From positions 372,001 to 436,000 of the forward strand of contig NZ_PKFQ01000001.1 in NCBI RefSeq assembly GCF_002939475.1: DNA of 64,000 nucleotides, written 5' to 3'. This DNA comes from Streptomyces cinnamoneus. Lineage in GTDB: Bacteria; Actinomycetota; Actinomycetes; Streptomycetales; Streptomycetaceae. The notes beneath the pieces were generated by a model. It worked only from the letters and a program-made list of their open reading frames with translations. It was not told the origin of the DNA and did no database searches. The position numbers and the translations under genes were made by a program. Below are positions 25,253-35,639 of the stretch, in pieces; positions within the stretch are counted from its first letter, which is position 1; each line of letters begins with the position of its first letter.

Positions 25253-25783
25253 ATGGATCGATCTGCACCACAAGCGCCTGTGGCGCCCGGCTCCGACGTG
25301 CGGCCGGTCGTCCGGGTGCCGGTCGCCCTCCGGGTGAACGGCACCGAGCGGCGCCTTGAGGTGGACACCCGCACCACGCTGCTGGACGCCCTGCGGGACG
25401 GGCTGAAGCTGACGGGCACGAAGAAGGGCTGCGACCAGGGACAGTGCGGGGCGTGCACCGTGCACGTCGACGGCAGACGGGTGCTGTCGTGCCTGACCCT
25501 CGCCGCGAGTGCCGACGGCCGCGAGGTGCTGACCATCGAGGGGCTCGGGCGGGACGGCGCGCCGCATCCCGTGCAGGAGGCCTTCGTCCGCCACGACGGC
25601 CTGCAGTGCGGCTACTGCACCCCGGGGCAGATCATGTCGGCCGTCGCCCTGATCCAGGAGGGCCGGGCGGGGTCCGACGACGACATCCGGGAGTTCATGA
25701 GCGGCAACCTCTGCCGTTGCGGCGCCTATCCGAACATCGTGGCCGCGATCCGCCAAGCCGCCGGCCGGGGTGACCATGCGTAG
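25253..25783 (+). CDS. paoA: Molybdenum hydroxylase [2Fe-2S] subunit
   Basis: Protein of 176 aa. It has the plant-type ferredoxin cluster (CDQGQCGACTVHVDG, then VLSCL) and the second all-helical cluster (QCGYCTPGQI, then NLCRCGAYPNI), the exact two-cluster layout of the small subunit of xanthine dehydrogenase/aldehyde oxidoreductases (PaoA/YagT). It passes electrons from the molybdenum centre to the FAD subunit. There is no Tat-type N-terminus, unlike periplasmic E. coli PaoA, so it is probably cytosolic. ATG 25253 was chosen; GTG 25247 is close. The stop overlaps paoB by 8 bp. Confidence 0.93.
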   Translation: MDRSAPQAPVAPGSDVRPVVRVPVALRVNGTERRLEVDTRTTLLDALRDGLKLTGTKKGCDQGQCGACTVHVDGRRVLSCLTLAASADGREVLTIEGLGRDGAPHPVQEAFVRHDGLQCGYCTPGQIMSAVALIQEGRAGSDDDIREFMSGNLCRCGAYPNIVAAIRQAAGRGDHA

Positions 25784-26759
25784 CTTCGCCTATGTCCGGG
25801 CCGCCACCGTCGACGACGCGGTCGCCGAGGTCACGGCGGACCCGGACGCCGCCTACCTCGCCGGGGGGACCACCCAGGTGGACCTGATGAAGGACGAGGT
25901 GTTCCGGCCCGGCCGGCTGGTGGACATCACCCGGCTGCCCCTGCGCGGAGTCGACCGCGAGGGCGACGCGCTCGTCGTCGGGTCGCTGACCACCATGGAG
26001 GAGCTGGCCGCGCACGAGGTCGTGGCCGACCGGCTGCCCCTGGTGCGCGAGGCGCTCCTGTCGGGTGCCTCACCGCAGCTGCGGCACATGGCGACCATGG
26101 GGGGAAACCTCCTGCAGCGCACGCGCTGCCGCTACTTCCGCGACCCGAGCGTGGCCTGCAACAAACGTGAACCGGGCACCGGGTGCGGCGCCGTCGGCGG
26201 CTTCAACCGGATGCACGCCGTCCTGGGCACCAGCCCGCAGTGCATCGCCACCCACGCCTCGGACGCCGCCGTGGCGCTGCTCGCCCTGGGCGCCTCGGTG
26301 CGCGTCCGGGGAACCGACGGGGAACGCGTGGTGCCGCTGACGGAGTTCTACCGCCTGCCCGGCTCCACGCCGCACGTGGAGAACGCCCTGCGACACGGGG
26401 AACTGATCACCCATCTGGAGATCCCCCTGCTGCCCCGCGAGGCCCGCTCGGGATACCTGAAGGTCCGCGACCGCGCCAGCTACGAGTTCGCGCTCGCCTC
26501 CGTCGCGGCGGCCCTCGTGATCGACGGCGGGAGGATCCGCGCGGCGCACCTCGCCCTGGGCGGTGTCGGCACCGTTCCCTGGCGGGTGCCGCGTGCCGAG
26601 GAGCTGCTGCGGGACGCCCCGCCGGATCGGGACGTCTTCACGGCGGCGGCGGAGGCGGCCCTGAGCGGGGCGGTGGCGCAGTCCGGCAACGGCTTCAAGA
26701 TCGAGCTCGGCGGGAGAGCCGTGGTACGGATGCTGAGCACCCTGGCGGAGGAGGCGTAG
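25776..26759 (+). CDS. paoB: Molybdenum hydroxylase FAD subunit with extra Fe-S cysteines
   Basis: Protein of 327 aa. The FAD-binding PCMH fold shows YLAGGTTQVDLMKDEV and ATMGGNLLQRTRC. The insert RCRYFRDPSVACNKREPGTGC with a later PQCIATHASD provides four cysteines as in PaoB/YagS, whose subunit carries an additional [4Fe-4S] cluster. The CO_deh_flav_C domain closes the protein. The start at ATG 26-style position 25776 overlaps paoA, giving translational coupling. It accepts electrons from PaoA and hands them to the terminal acceptor. Confidence 0.92.
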   Translation: MRSFAYVRAATVDDAVAEVTADPDAAYLAGGTTQVDLMKDEVFRPGRLVDITRLPLRGVDREGDALVVGSLTTMEELAAHEVVADRLPLVREALLSGASPQLRHMATMGGNLLQRTRCRYFRDPSVACNKREPGTGCGAVGGFNRMHAVLGTSPQCIATHASDAAVALLALGASVRVRGTDGERVVPLTEFYRLPGSTPHVENALRHGELITHLEIPLLPREARSGYLKVRDRASYEFALASVAAALVIDGGRIRAAHLALGGVGTVPWRVPRAEELLRDAPPDRDVFTAAAEAALSGAVAQSGNGFKIELGGRAVVRMLSTLAEEA

Positions 26760-26763
26760 GACC

Positions 26764-28950
26764 ATGGCCCACCCCGACATCGGTGAGGGGATCGACCGCG
26801 TCGACGCGCGGGTCAAGGTGAGCGGCCGTGCCGCCTATCCCACGGACCAGGACCACCCGGACCTCGCGCACGCCGTCCTGGTGCAGAGCACCGTCGCCGC
26901 CGGACGCGTCACCGCCCTCGACACCGCGGCGGCCGAGGCCGCACCGGGCGTACTGGCGGTGATCACTCACGAGAACGCCCCCGAGCTGCACGAGGCACCC
27001 GACCGGAGGGCGACCCTGCCGCCGCCCCCGCTGCGGGGCGACCGGATCGTCCACCACGGCCAGACCGTCGCGGTGGTGGTGGCCGAGACGTTCGAACAGG
27101 CCACGGAGGGCGCCCGGCTGGTGAGGGCCGCGTACGAGCGGACCGACCCCGTCGTGGACATCGACCACCCGGGGGCCGAGCACGTCCGCGACCCGTTCGG
27201 CAGCGACGACGGAACGGGCGACGTCGCGGCGGCCCTGGCCGCGGCGCCCGTACGCGTCGAGCAGACCTACCGCACAGCCGTGAACACCAACAATCCGATG
27301 GGCCCGTTCGCGACCGTCGCCTCCTGGGACGGTGACCAGCTGACCGTCCACGACTGCACCCAGGGCCCCTCCCGCACCCGTGCCGACCTCGCGGCGACGC
27401 TCAAGGCGCCGCAGGACACGATCCGGGTCCTGGCCCCCTACCTCGGAGGGGGCTTCGGTTCGGGGCTGCGCACCTGGTCGCACACGGTGCTGGCCGCGGT
27501 CGCCGCGCGCCGCGTGGGACGCCCCGTGAAACTGGTGCTGACCCGCAAGCAGATGTTCACCTCGGTCGGCCACCGCCCCGACACCCGGCAGACGCTCAAG
27601 ATCGGCGCCACCCGCGACGGGCGGATCACGGCCCTCGACCACGAGGCGTGGCAGACCCTCTCGATGGGCGACGTCAACACCGAGACGGTCGCCAGGGTCT
27701 CCCTGTCGGGCTACGCCAGCCCCGCCGTCTCCGCCCGGGACGTCCAGGTGCGCGTGAACGTCCCCTCGCCCGGCTCGATGCGTGCCCCCGGTGACGGCCA
27801 GGGCAACTTCGCGCTGGAGTGCGCCCTGGACGAACTCGCCCACGAACTGGGCATGGACCCCCTCGAACTGCGGCTGCGCAACTACGCCGGGGAACACCCG
27901 GTGACCGGTCAGCGGTGGTCGAGCAACGACCTGCGCGAGTGCTACCGCGTCGGTGCGGAGAAGTTCGGCTGGTCACGCCGCGACCCCGCACCGCGCTCCA
28001 TGCGCCGGGGCCGGACACTGGTGGGCTACGGCATGGCCGGGACGTCGTTCTTCTTCTACCAGTCGTCGTGCGCGGCCCGGATCACCGTCAACCGCGACGG
28101 CGGCGCGGTGGTGGCGAGCGCGGGCATGGACCTGGGCACCGGCACGTACACCGTGATGACCCAGCTGGCCTCGGAGTTGCTGGCCCTGCCGCTCGGGCGG
28201 GTGCGCATGGTGATGGGCGACAGCTCCCTCCCCCAGGCACCCTCGGCCGGCGGCTCCGGACTCACCGGTGCCATGGGGTCGGCGATCCACGCCGCCTCCC
28301 GGCACCTGATCCGCTCCTTCCTGGACCTGGTCCGCGACGACCCCGGATCGCCCTTGCGCGGCGCCGGAACGGGTGACGTGCGGGTGGAGGACGGCCGCAT
28401 CGTGCGCGAGGACGACGGCCGGGGCGAGAGCTACGAGGAGATCCTCACCCGGCACCGGCTGGACGAGCTGACCGCCGAAGGGTCCGCCGAGGCGCCCGGC
28501 GAGGACCAGCCGGTGGTTCCCACCGGTCCGTACGCCGCGAAGTTCGCCGAGGTGCACGTGGACCCGGACCTGGGGGTGATCCGGGTGGCCCGCCTCGTGA
28601 CCGCCGCGCACTGCGGACGGATCCTCAACGAGAAGACCGCCCGCAGCCAGCTCGTCGGCGGCACCGTCGGCGGCATCGGCATGGCCCTGCTGGAGGAGAC
28701 CGTGACCGAACCCCACACCGGACGCATCGCCAACGGCACCTTCGGCGACTACCTGATCGCCGTCAACGCCGACATCCCCGAGCTGGACGTCCACTTCGTC
28801 GGCGGCCCCGACCCCACCAACCCCACCGGCACCAAAGGGTGCGGTGAACTCGGCATTCCCGGCACACCGGCCGCCATCGCGAACGCGGTGTTCCACGCCA
28901 CGGGCACCCGGGTGCGCCATCTGCCCATCACCATCGAGGACGTGCTCTAG
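26764..28950 (+). CDS. paoC: Molybdopterin-binding aldehyde/xanthine oxidoreductase large subunit
   Basis: Protein of 728 aa, the normal length for PaoC/YagR. It has the Ald_Xan_dh_C hammerhead (RVDARVKVSGRAAYPTDQ), substrate-channel segments (YLGGGFGSGL, CTQGPSRTRADLAATL), and the cofactor domain ending in KGCGELGIPGTPAA, where Glu at about residue 695 is the predicted catalytic base. Members oxidise aldehydes or N-heterocycles at the molybdenum centre with water as oxygen donor. The substrate is not readable. It starts 4 bp after paoB and is followed after 60 bp by the XdhC/PaoD chaperone. Confidence 0.93.
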   Translation: MAHPDIGEGIDRVDARVKVSGRAAYPTDQDHPDLAHAVLVQSTVAAGRVTALDTAAAEAAPGVLAVITHENAPELHEAPDRRATLPPPPLRGDRIVHHGQTVAVVVAETFEQATEGARLVRAAYERTDPVVDIDHPGAEHVRDPFGSDDGTGDVAAALAAAPVRVEQTYRTAVNTNNPMGPFATVASWDGDQLTVHDCTQGPSRTRADLAATLKAPQDTIRVLAPYLGGGFGSGLRTWSHTVLAAVAARRVGRPVKLVLTRKQMFTSVGHRPDTRQTLKIGATRDGRITALDHEAWQTLSMGDVNTETVARVSLSGYASPAVSARDVQVRVNVPSPGSMRAPGDGQGNFALECALDELAHELGMDPLELRLRNYAGEHPVTGQRWSSNDLRECYRVGAEKFGWSRRDPAPRSMRRGRTLVGYGMAGTSFFFYQSSCAARITVNRDGGAVVASAGMDLGTGTYTVMTQLASELLALPLGRVRMVMGDSSLPQAPSAGGSGLTGAMGSAIHAASRHLIRSFLDLVRDDPGSPLRGAGTGDVRVEDGRIVREDDGRGESYEEILTRHRLDELTAEGSAEAPGEDQPVVPTGPYAAKFAEVHVDPDLGVIRVARLVTAAHCGRILNEKTARSQLVGGTVGGIGMALLEETVTEPHTGRIANGTFGDYLIAVNADIPELDVHFVGGPDPTNPTGTKGCGELGIPGTPAAIANAVFHATGTRVRHLPITIEDVL

Positions 28951-29010
28951 CGTCGCCGGACCCACCGGACGGCCCCGACGTCACGAGCAACGGCACCAGG
29001 AGCGTGAACC

Positions 29011-30225
29011 GTGCTGGACATCGCCCCCGAGCTGAGCCGGTGGTGCGCGCAGGGACGCGACTTCGCCGTGGCCACCGTGGTGGCCACCCAGGGCAGCGCG
29101 CCACGCCGGCCCGGCGCCGCCCTCGCCGTCGACGCCGACGGCACGGTGACCGGTTCCGTCTCCGGCGGATGCGTCGAGGCCGCGGTGTACGAGCTGTGCC
29201 GCCAGGCGCTGACCTCCGGCACGTCCGTGCTCGAACGCTTCGGGCACGACGCGGACGACCCCTTCGCCGCCGGCCTCTCCTGCGGCGGTGCGATCGACGT
29301 CCTCGTCACCCCCGTGCCCGCCGGCACCCCGGACGCGGACACGCTCGCCGACGCGCTGACGGCGGCCGCCCGGGGCGAGGCGGTGGCGCTCGTGCGCGGT
29401 CTCGACAGTCCGGCCGGGCTCCTCGGCCGCGTCCTGCTCGTCCGGCCGGACGGTACCGGGCGCGGCTCGCTGGGCGGTGACGCGCGGCTGGACGGTGCGG
29501 CCGCCGAGGAGGCACGTGCGCTGCTGGGCGCCGGCCGCACGTCCACGGTGCGCCTCGGCCACGACGGCTCGCGGTGCGGCGAGACGACGACGCTGCTGAT
29601 CGAGACGGCGGCGCCACCGCCCCGCCTGGTCGTCTTCGGCGCGGTCGACTTCGCCTCGGCGCTCGTGCGCGTCGGCGAGTTCCTCGGCTTCCACGTGACC
29701 GTGTGCGACGCCCGTGCCGTCTTCGCCACCCGGGAACGTTTCCCACGGGCCGACGAGGTCGTCGTCGACTGGCCCCACCGCTACCTCGACTCCCAGCGGC
29801 TCGACGGGCGTGCCGCCCTGTGCGTGCTCACCCACGACGCCAGGTTCGACGTGCCGCTGCTGGAGAGGGCGCTGCGCCTGCCCGTCGCCTACGTGGGCGC
29901 CATGGGCTCGCGCCGCACCCACCACGAGCGCCTGCGGCGGCTGCGCGAGGCGGGCCTGACCGAGGCGGAACTGGCGCGGTTGCGCTCGCCCATCGGCCTC
30001 GACCTGGGCGCCCGGACGCCCGAGGAGACCGCCCTGTCCATCGCGAGCGAGATCGTGGCCGAACGCCACGGCGGCACCGGCCGCCCCCTCACCGGACTGT
30101 GCGCCCCCATCCACCGCGACCCGTCCCCCGGCCGGCCCGTCCGGGCCGGGCTGCCGGCCGTCGACGGCTCCGGGGCGGGACACCCGCCACGGCGTGTCCG
30201 CGCCACCGGTCCGGGGCCGCGCTGA
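29011..30225 (+). CDS. paoD: XdhC/CoxI family molybdenum cofactor chaperone
   Basis: Protein of 404 aa. The N-terminal XdhC_CoxI domain (VATQGSAPRRPGAALAVDAD, VSGGCVEAAVYE) binds molybdenum cofactor, and the C-terminal Rossmann half (RLVVFGAVDFASALVRVGEF, then YVGAMGSRRTHHERLRRLRE) is characteristic of the long XdhC form. Such proteins sulfurate, protect and insert the cofactor into the hydroxylase. The GTG start follows CAGGAG. The tail after about residue 370 is low-complexity. It ends 12 bp from the convergent ABC-F gene with no clear terminator. Confidence 0.9.
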   Translation: MLDIAPELSRWCAQGRDFAVATVVATQGSAPRRPGAALAVDADGTVTGSVSGGCVEAAVYELCRQALTSGTSVLERFGHDADDPFAAGLSCGGAIDVLVTPVPAGTPDADTLADALTAAARGEAVALVRGLDSPAGLLGRVLLVRPDGTGRGSLGGDARLDGAAAEEARALLGAGRTSTVRLGHDGSRCGETTTLLIETAAPPPRLVVFGAVDFASALVRVGEFLGFHVTVCDARAVFATRERFPRADEVVVDWPHRYLDSQRLDGRAALCVLTHDARFDVPLLERALRLPVAYVGAMGSRRTHHERLRRLREAGLTEAELARLRSPIGLDLGARTPEETALSIASEIVAERHGGTGRPLTGLCAPIHRDPSPGRPVRAGLPAVDGSGAGHPPRRVRATGPGPR

Positions 30226-30237
30226 CCGGCGGCCCGG

Positions 30238-31878
<1,641 letters not shown>

Positions 31879-32349
31879 GCGCGAAAGCCTAGCCCCGGTC
31901 CCGCTCCGGCTCCGGTTCATTACGGCCAGGCCGTTGGCATCCGTCCGGCGGCACGCCTCCGGGCGTACGCCCCTTGCCGGCGGGTCAGGACCCCGCCGTG
32001 TCCACCCCATGTGCCACGGTGGCCCCGGACCCCACAGCTTCGGACCCAGAGGCAGAGAAAAGTGGATTTAGCCTACTTATCCCCTGTCACCTGACACACC
32101 ATCTCCTGACCGAAATCTTCCGATGACACCCTTGTGTCGCCCTCGGGCATACGTGAACGTTGGCCCCGGCACCTTTTTCGACCGCGAGGTCGTCCGCCCC
32201 GGCGGCCGCCTCCGTCCACGCTCGTCCGACGGGCCCGTGGCCCGCCCGAGGAAGCCGGAAGACCACTGATGCGCCGTGTTCCCGATGTCCGTCCGCCCCA
32301 CCCTTCCGCAAGCACCCGCCCTCCCGGCTCCCCACCCCGCCGGGAGCCC
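31879..32349. promoter_or_regulatory. Divergent region between ABC-F and the nucleoside cluster
   Basis: No gene is convincing in these 471 bp. An AT-richer patch at 32055-32115 contains TGTCA-CC-TGACA (32085-32096), a perfect small palindrome, next to a TACTTAT -10-like box (32074-32080). An ATG at 32269 with GGAAGA upstream would extend the first cluster gene by 27 proline/arginine-rich residues; I preferred the later GTG. The cluster promoter probably lies here. Confidence 0.5.
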
Positions 32350-33537
32350 GTGACCGTCGCCCTGTCGGGGGCCGAGTTCGGCTGGGGCAGTTCGGGGAAG
32401 CTCAGCGCGGTGCTGTCCGCGCTGCGCGCCAGGTCACCGGTGCCGCTGAGGTTCGTCGGGCTCGACTCGGGCCTCGGCCGGCCCCTGCTCGCCGAGCATC
32501 CCGTCGAGCGCTGGTACGACCTCCCGGACTCCGCGCCGGGCGTGGCGGGCGTGATCGAGGAGGTCGTGCGGTCCCACGGGGTGCGCGCGGCGGTGGTCGT
32601 CCTGGACGGACCGGTGGCGAAGGCGCTGGAGGCCGCCGGCGTGCCGACGGTGTTCGTGGACAGCCTGCCGTTCCTGTGGACCGAGGGCGACCGCGGCGCG
32701 CTGCCGCTCGACGCGACGGTCTACTGCGCCCAGCGGTGCCTCGAACTGCCGCCCGAGTCCCAGGACGTGCTGGCGTCCGCCGCCGGGCTGCGCTGGGTCG
32801 AGGCCGTCATCGGGACGTCTCCCGTACCACGGGCCGGGGAACGCCCGGGGCGGCGCTGCCGCAAGGCCGTCGTCAGCCTCGGCGGGCTGCGCGCTCCCCG
32901 GCTGGCCGACTGGAGCTGCTATCCGCGCGTGGTCGTCCCCGCGGCCCTCGAAGCACTCGCCGCGCACGGCGTGCGGGACGTGTGCCTGGCGGGCAACCTC
33001 CCCGCGGGGCTGCTCGCCCGGTTCGTCGAGCAAGCCCCGATGCCCCTGCGCGTGACAGCCGGGGCGCTCCCCCACCGTGCGTTCCTCGCCGAACTCGCCG
33101 GATGCGACGTGCTCCTGGCCTCCCCGGGGCTGACGACGCTGCTGGAGGCCGGCAGCCTGGGGGTGCCCGTGGTGTGCCTGCCCCCGCAGAACCTCAGCCA
33201 GATCTTCAACGGCCGCTCCCACGGCCGGGCGGTCGGCGCCGACGTACGGGTCACGTGGCCCGAGGACGTCCTCCGCGAGGAGGAGGCGCTGGCCCTGCGC
33301 GTGAAGGGCGAGGACCACGCGCTGGAACTGATCTACGAGGCGATCGGCAAAGCCGCCGCCGCAACGGACGAGGAGCGCGTGATGGCGGCGCTGACGGACG
33401 GCATCCTGGCCGCCCTGCGCCGGGCCGCCGGCCCCGCCGACTGGGGCGCCCTCACCGAGGCGGTCGGCACCGGCGGTGCGGCCCAGGTGGCCGACGCGGT
33501 GCTGGGGACGGTGGGAGCGCCACCCCCGGGCGCCTGA
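32350..33537 (+). CDS. blsD: Cytosylglucuronate synthase-like glycosyltransferase
   Basis: Protein of 395 aa with a GT-B architecture: N-terminal VTVALSGAEFGWGSSGKLSA, interdomain VVSLGGLRAPRL, and the C-terminal nucleotide site SPGLTTLLEAGSLGVPVVCL followed by PPQNLSQIFNG. This matches the (hydroxymethyl)cytosylglucuronate synthases BlsD/MilC that join UDP-glucuronate to cytosine, the first committed step of blasticidin and mildiomycin type nucleosides. GTG 32350 with GGGAG just upstream was chosen because the family begins at VALSG; ATG 32269 is the alternative. It is the first of ten co-directional genes and acts on cytosine released by the CMP hydrolase at the end of the cluster. Confidence 0.82.
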   Translation: MTVALSGAEFGWGSSGKLSAVLSALRARSPVPLRFVGLDSGLGRPLLAEHPVERWYDLPDSAPGVAGVIEEVVRSHGVRAAVVVLDGPVAKALEAAGVPTVFVDSLPFLWTEGDRGALPLDATVYCAQRCLELPPESQDVLASAAGLRWVEAVIGTSPVPRAGERPGRRCRKAVVSLGGLRAPRLADWSCYPRVVVPAALEALAAHGVRDVCLAGNLPAGLLARFVEQAPMPLRVTAGALPHRAFLAELAGCDVLLASPGLTTLLEAGSLGVPVVCLPPQNLSQIFNGRSHGRAVGADVRVTWPEDVLREEEALALRVKGEDHALELIYEAIGKAAAATDEERVMAALTDGILAALRRAAGPADWGALTEAVGTGGAAQVADAVLGTVGAPPPGA

Positions 33538-33631
33538 GCCGCCCCCGCCCTCTCCTCCGCACACCCCCGTCGGGTACGTCCCGTCTGCGTCCTGTGTTGT
33601 CCCGCGAACGGCCCCGAAAGGCCTCGTCTCG

Positions 33632-34624
33632 ATGCCCGAGCGTGAGCGCTACCTCTTCGTCAGGATCCTGGAAGCCTGCAACGCCGACTGTTTCATGTGC
33701 GAGTTCGCCCTCTCCCGCGACACCTACCGCTTCTCCCGGGCCGACTTCGACGACCTGCTGCCCAAGGCCCGCGCCGCCGGCGTGTCCTACGTGCGCTTCA
33801 CCGGCGGCGAGCCCCTGATGCACCGGGACGTCGTGGAGCTGGTGCGGGCGGGGACGCGGGCGGGCATGCGGATGTCCCTCATCACCAACGGGATGCTGCT
33901 GCCCAGGATGGCCGAGCCGCTCGCCGGGGCGGGGCTGGCCCAGGTGATCGTCAGCCTCGACGGCGGGTCGGCCGCGACCCACGACGTCTACCGCCGCTCC
34001 CCCGGCATGTTCGACAACGGGCTGCGCGGGTTGCGCGCCGCCGCGGCACTCGGTGTGCTGACGAGGGTCAACACCGTCGTCGGGCCGCACAACTACACCG
34101 AGATGCCGCGCCTGCAGGAGGTCCTCACCGAGGCCGGCGTGCGGCAGTGGGAACTGTCCGCGCTGAAGCTGGACCGCGCCATCACCTACCCCGACCCCGG
34201 GCACGTGCGCGAGGTCTGCGACCCGCTCTACGAGGCCGACCCGGGCGCCCTGCTCGTTCCCCTGGGGAAGCGGTTCTACGGCGACACCCCGGAGGAACAG
34301 GACCGGTACTTCACCCGATCGCTGACCCCGCGCGCCTCCCGGCCCCTGTGCCACGTGGTGGACGACGTCATCTACATCGACGGGAGGTACGGGCGGATGT
34401 ACGCGTGCAGTTGCCTGCCGCACCGCGAGGACGGGGACGGCCCGGCCGGTGGCGCCCCCGTGCGCGAGAACGGGGCCGTCCTGCTGGACACGCCCGCCTT
34501 CCGGACGCACATGGACTTCTTCCGCGAGAACGGCCCCGACCTGTGCGGAGGCTGCTCCACCACGGCCGCCGGGTACAGCGACGACGTCGCCCGGCTCGGG
34601 ACGGTGCCGCCATGGCGGTACTGA
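33632..34624 (+). CDS. blsE: Radical SAM enzyme acting on cytosylglucuronate
   Basis: Protein of 330 aa. The radical SAM cluster motif is C16-x3-C20-x2-C23 (CNADCFMC), followed by the GGE motif in RFTGGEPLMH and later SLDGGSAATHD. A C-terminal cysteine group (CSCLPH, CGGC) could bind a second cluster. In blasticidin S biosynthesis the equivalent BlsE was reported to decarboxylate cytosylglucuronate in vitro; since blasticidin keeps the carboxylate, a radical diol dehydration at C3'/C4' is also conceivable. A GAAAGG ribosome site precedes ATG 33632. Its end overlaps the next gene by 13 bp. Confidence 0.85.
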   Translation: MPERERYLFVRILEACNADCFMCEFALSRDTYRFSRADFDDLLPKARAAGVSYVRFTGGEPLMHRDVVELVRAGTRAGMRMSLITNGMLLPRMAEPLAGAGLAQVIVSLDGGSAATHDVYRRSPGMFDNGLRGLRAAAALGVLTRVNTVVGPHNYTEMPRLQEVLTEAGVRQWELSALKLDRAITYPDPGHVREVCDPLYEADPGALLVPLGKRFYGDTPEEQDRYFTRSLTPRASRPLCHVVDDVIYIDGRYGRMYACSCLPHREDGDGPAGGAPVRENGAVLLDTPAFRTHMDFFRENGPDLCGGCSTTAAGYSDDVARLGTVPPWRY

Positions 34625-35565
34625 ACCCGGGCGGGGCACCGTCCCCCTCCGGCCGCGACGCGCGGCCGGCGCCCGTCGCCGTGCCCCACCACCGCGTGCT
34701 GCTGGTGTCCCGGGACGACGAACTCGACTCGCTGCTGGCGTGCCGCCGGATCGCCGCGCACCTCGGCGGGCTCACCACCACGCGGCGGGTCGCCGGCGAC
34801 GCGCCGCCGGACGCGGCGCTGGTCTGCGACGACCGGACGGCCACGCACCGGTTGCTCCGGCGGGGCGTACCGGTCATCCACCTGCACTCGGGGCACCGGG
34901 GGACGGCCGCCGGGCGTGCCCCCCACGGGGCGCTGCCACGCGCGCACCGGCCCGAGTGGCTGCCCGGCCCCTGGCCGTCGGAGGACGGCGCCCGGCCGAC
35001 GGGAAGTCTCGCTCCGGCCCGCACCGCCAGGGACAGGACACGGTCGGGGGCCTTGCTCCTGCTCTCCCTCTGGGGCGTCCCGGACGGTGAGGCGGAGGCG
35101 TTCGTCCACGGGCCGCTGCGGACACTGGTCCGGGGCGCCACCGCCGACGGCAGGCGGTGCGAGGTGGTCTGCGACACCCGTCTCGGCCACGTCCGTTCCG
35201 CCCTCGCGGACACCGGCGGGCCGGGGATGCGGCTCAGCCGTGCCGCCGAGGTGGACGTCGACGCGCTGCACGCCGCCGCCGCCGTGTTCGTGGCCTCGCC
35301 GACCCTGGGCGCCCTGGTGCTGGCCCAGGCCCGGCGTGCGCCGCTGGTCCTGCTCCCCCCGCTGGGCGCCGTCCAACGGGACCTGGCCGGGCGCGTGGCC
35401 CGCGCGGCCGCCGTGCCCGTGGCCGACGACCCCGGCGACCCGTCCCTGTGGGTGCCCCCGGAGACCGGGACGCCGTGGGCCGCGCTCGACCCGGCGCCGG
35501 ACGACCTGCGGGGAGCGCAGCGCGTCGCCCGCGGACTCCGGCAGCTCTCGCTCGCGCCCCCGTGA
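34612..35565 (+). CDS. Cluster protein of unknown function (position of blsF)
   Basis: Protein of 317 aa that I cannot assign. It contains alternating strand-helix elements: HHRVLLVSRDDELDSLLACR, DAALVCDDRTATHRLLRRGV, then VFVASPTLGALVLAQARR and APLVLLPPLGAVQRDL. These resemble a glycosyltransferase-B-like or Rossmann-like fold without conserved catalytic residues that I can see. The middle (about 90-130) is low-complexity. It overlaps the radical SAM gene by 13 bp, so the two are translationally coupled and probably work on the same intermediate or form a complex. Confidence 0.65.
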   Translation: MAVLNPGGAPSPSGRDARPAPVAVPHHRVLLVSRDDELDSLLACRRIAAHLGGLTTTRRVAGDAPPDAALVCDDRTATHRLLRRGVPVIHLHSGHRGTAAGRAPHGALPRAHRPEWLPGPWPSEDGARPTGSLAPARTARDRTRSGALLLLSLWGVPDGEAEAFVHGPLRTLVRGATADGRRCEVVCDTRLGHVRSALADTGGPGMRLSRAAEVDVDALHAAAAVFVASPTLGALVLAQARRAPLVLLPPLGAVQRDLAGRVARAAAVPVADDPGDPSLWVPPETGTPWAALDPAPDDLRGAQRVARGLRQLSLAPP

Positions 35566-35639
35566 ACCGCGCTCCGCGGCGACGCGGCCACCGCAAGCCC
35601 CCTTCGAGTCACCGATCGCCCGTCGACCCTGGAGCCGCC

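Noticed and set aside
31879..32349. Cluster-situated regulator gene upstream of the first biosynthetic gene
   Set aside because: No frame in this gap has an HTH or a normal composition; the region looks purely regulatory.
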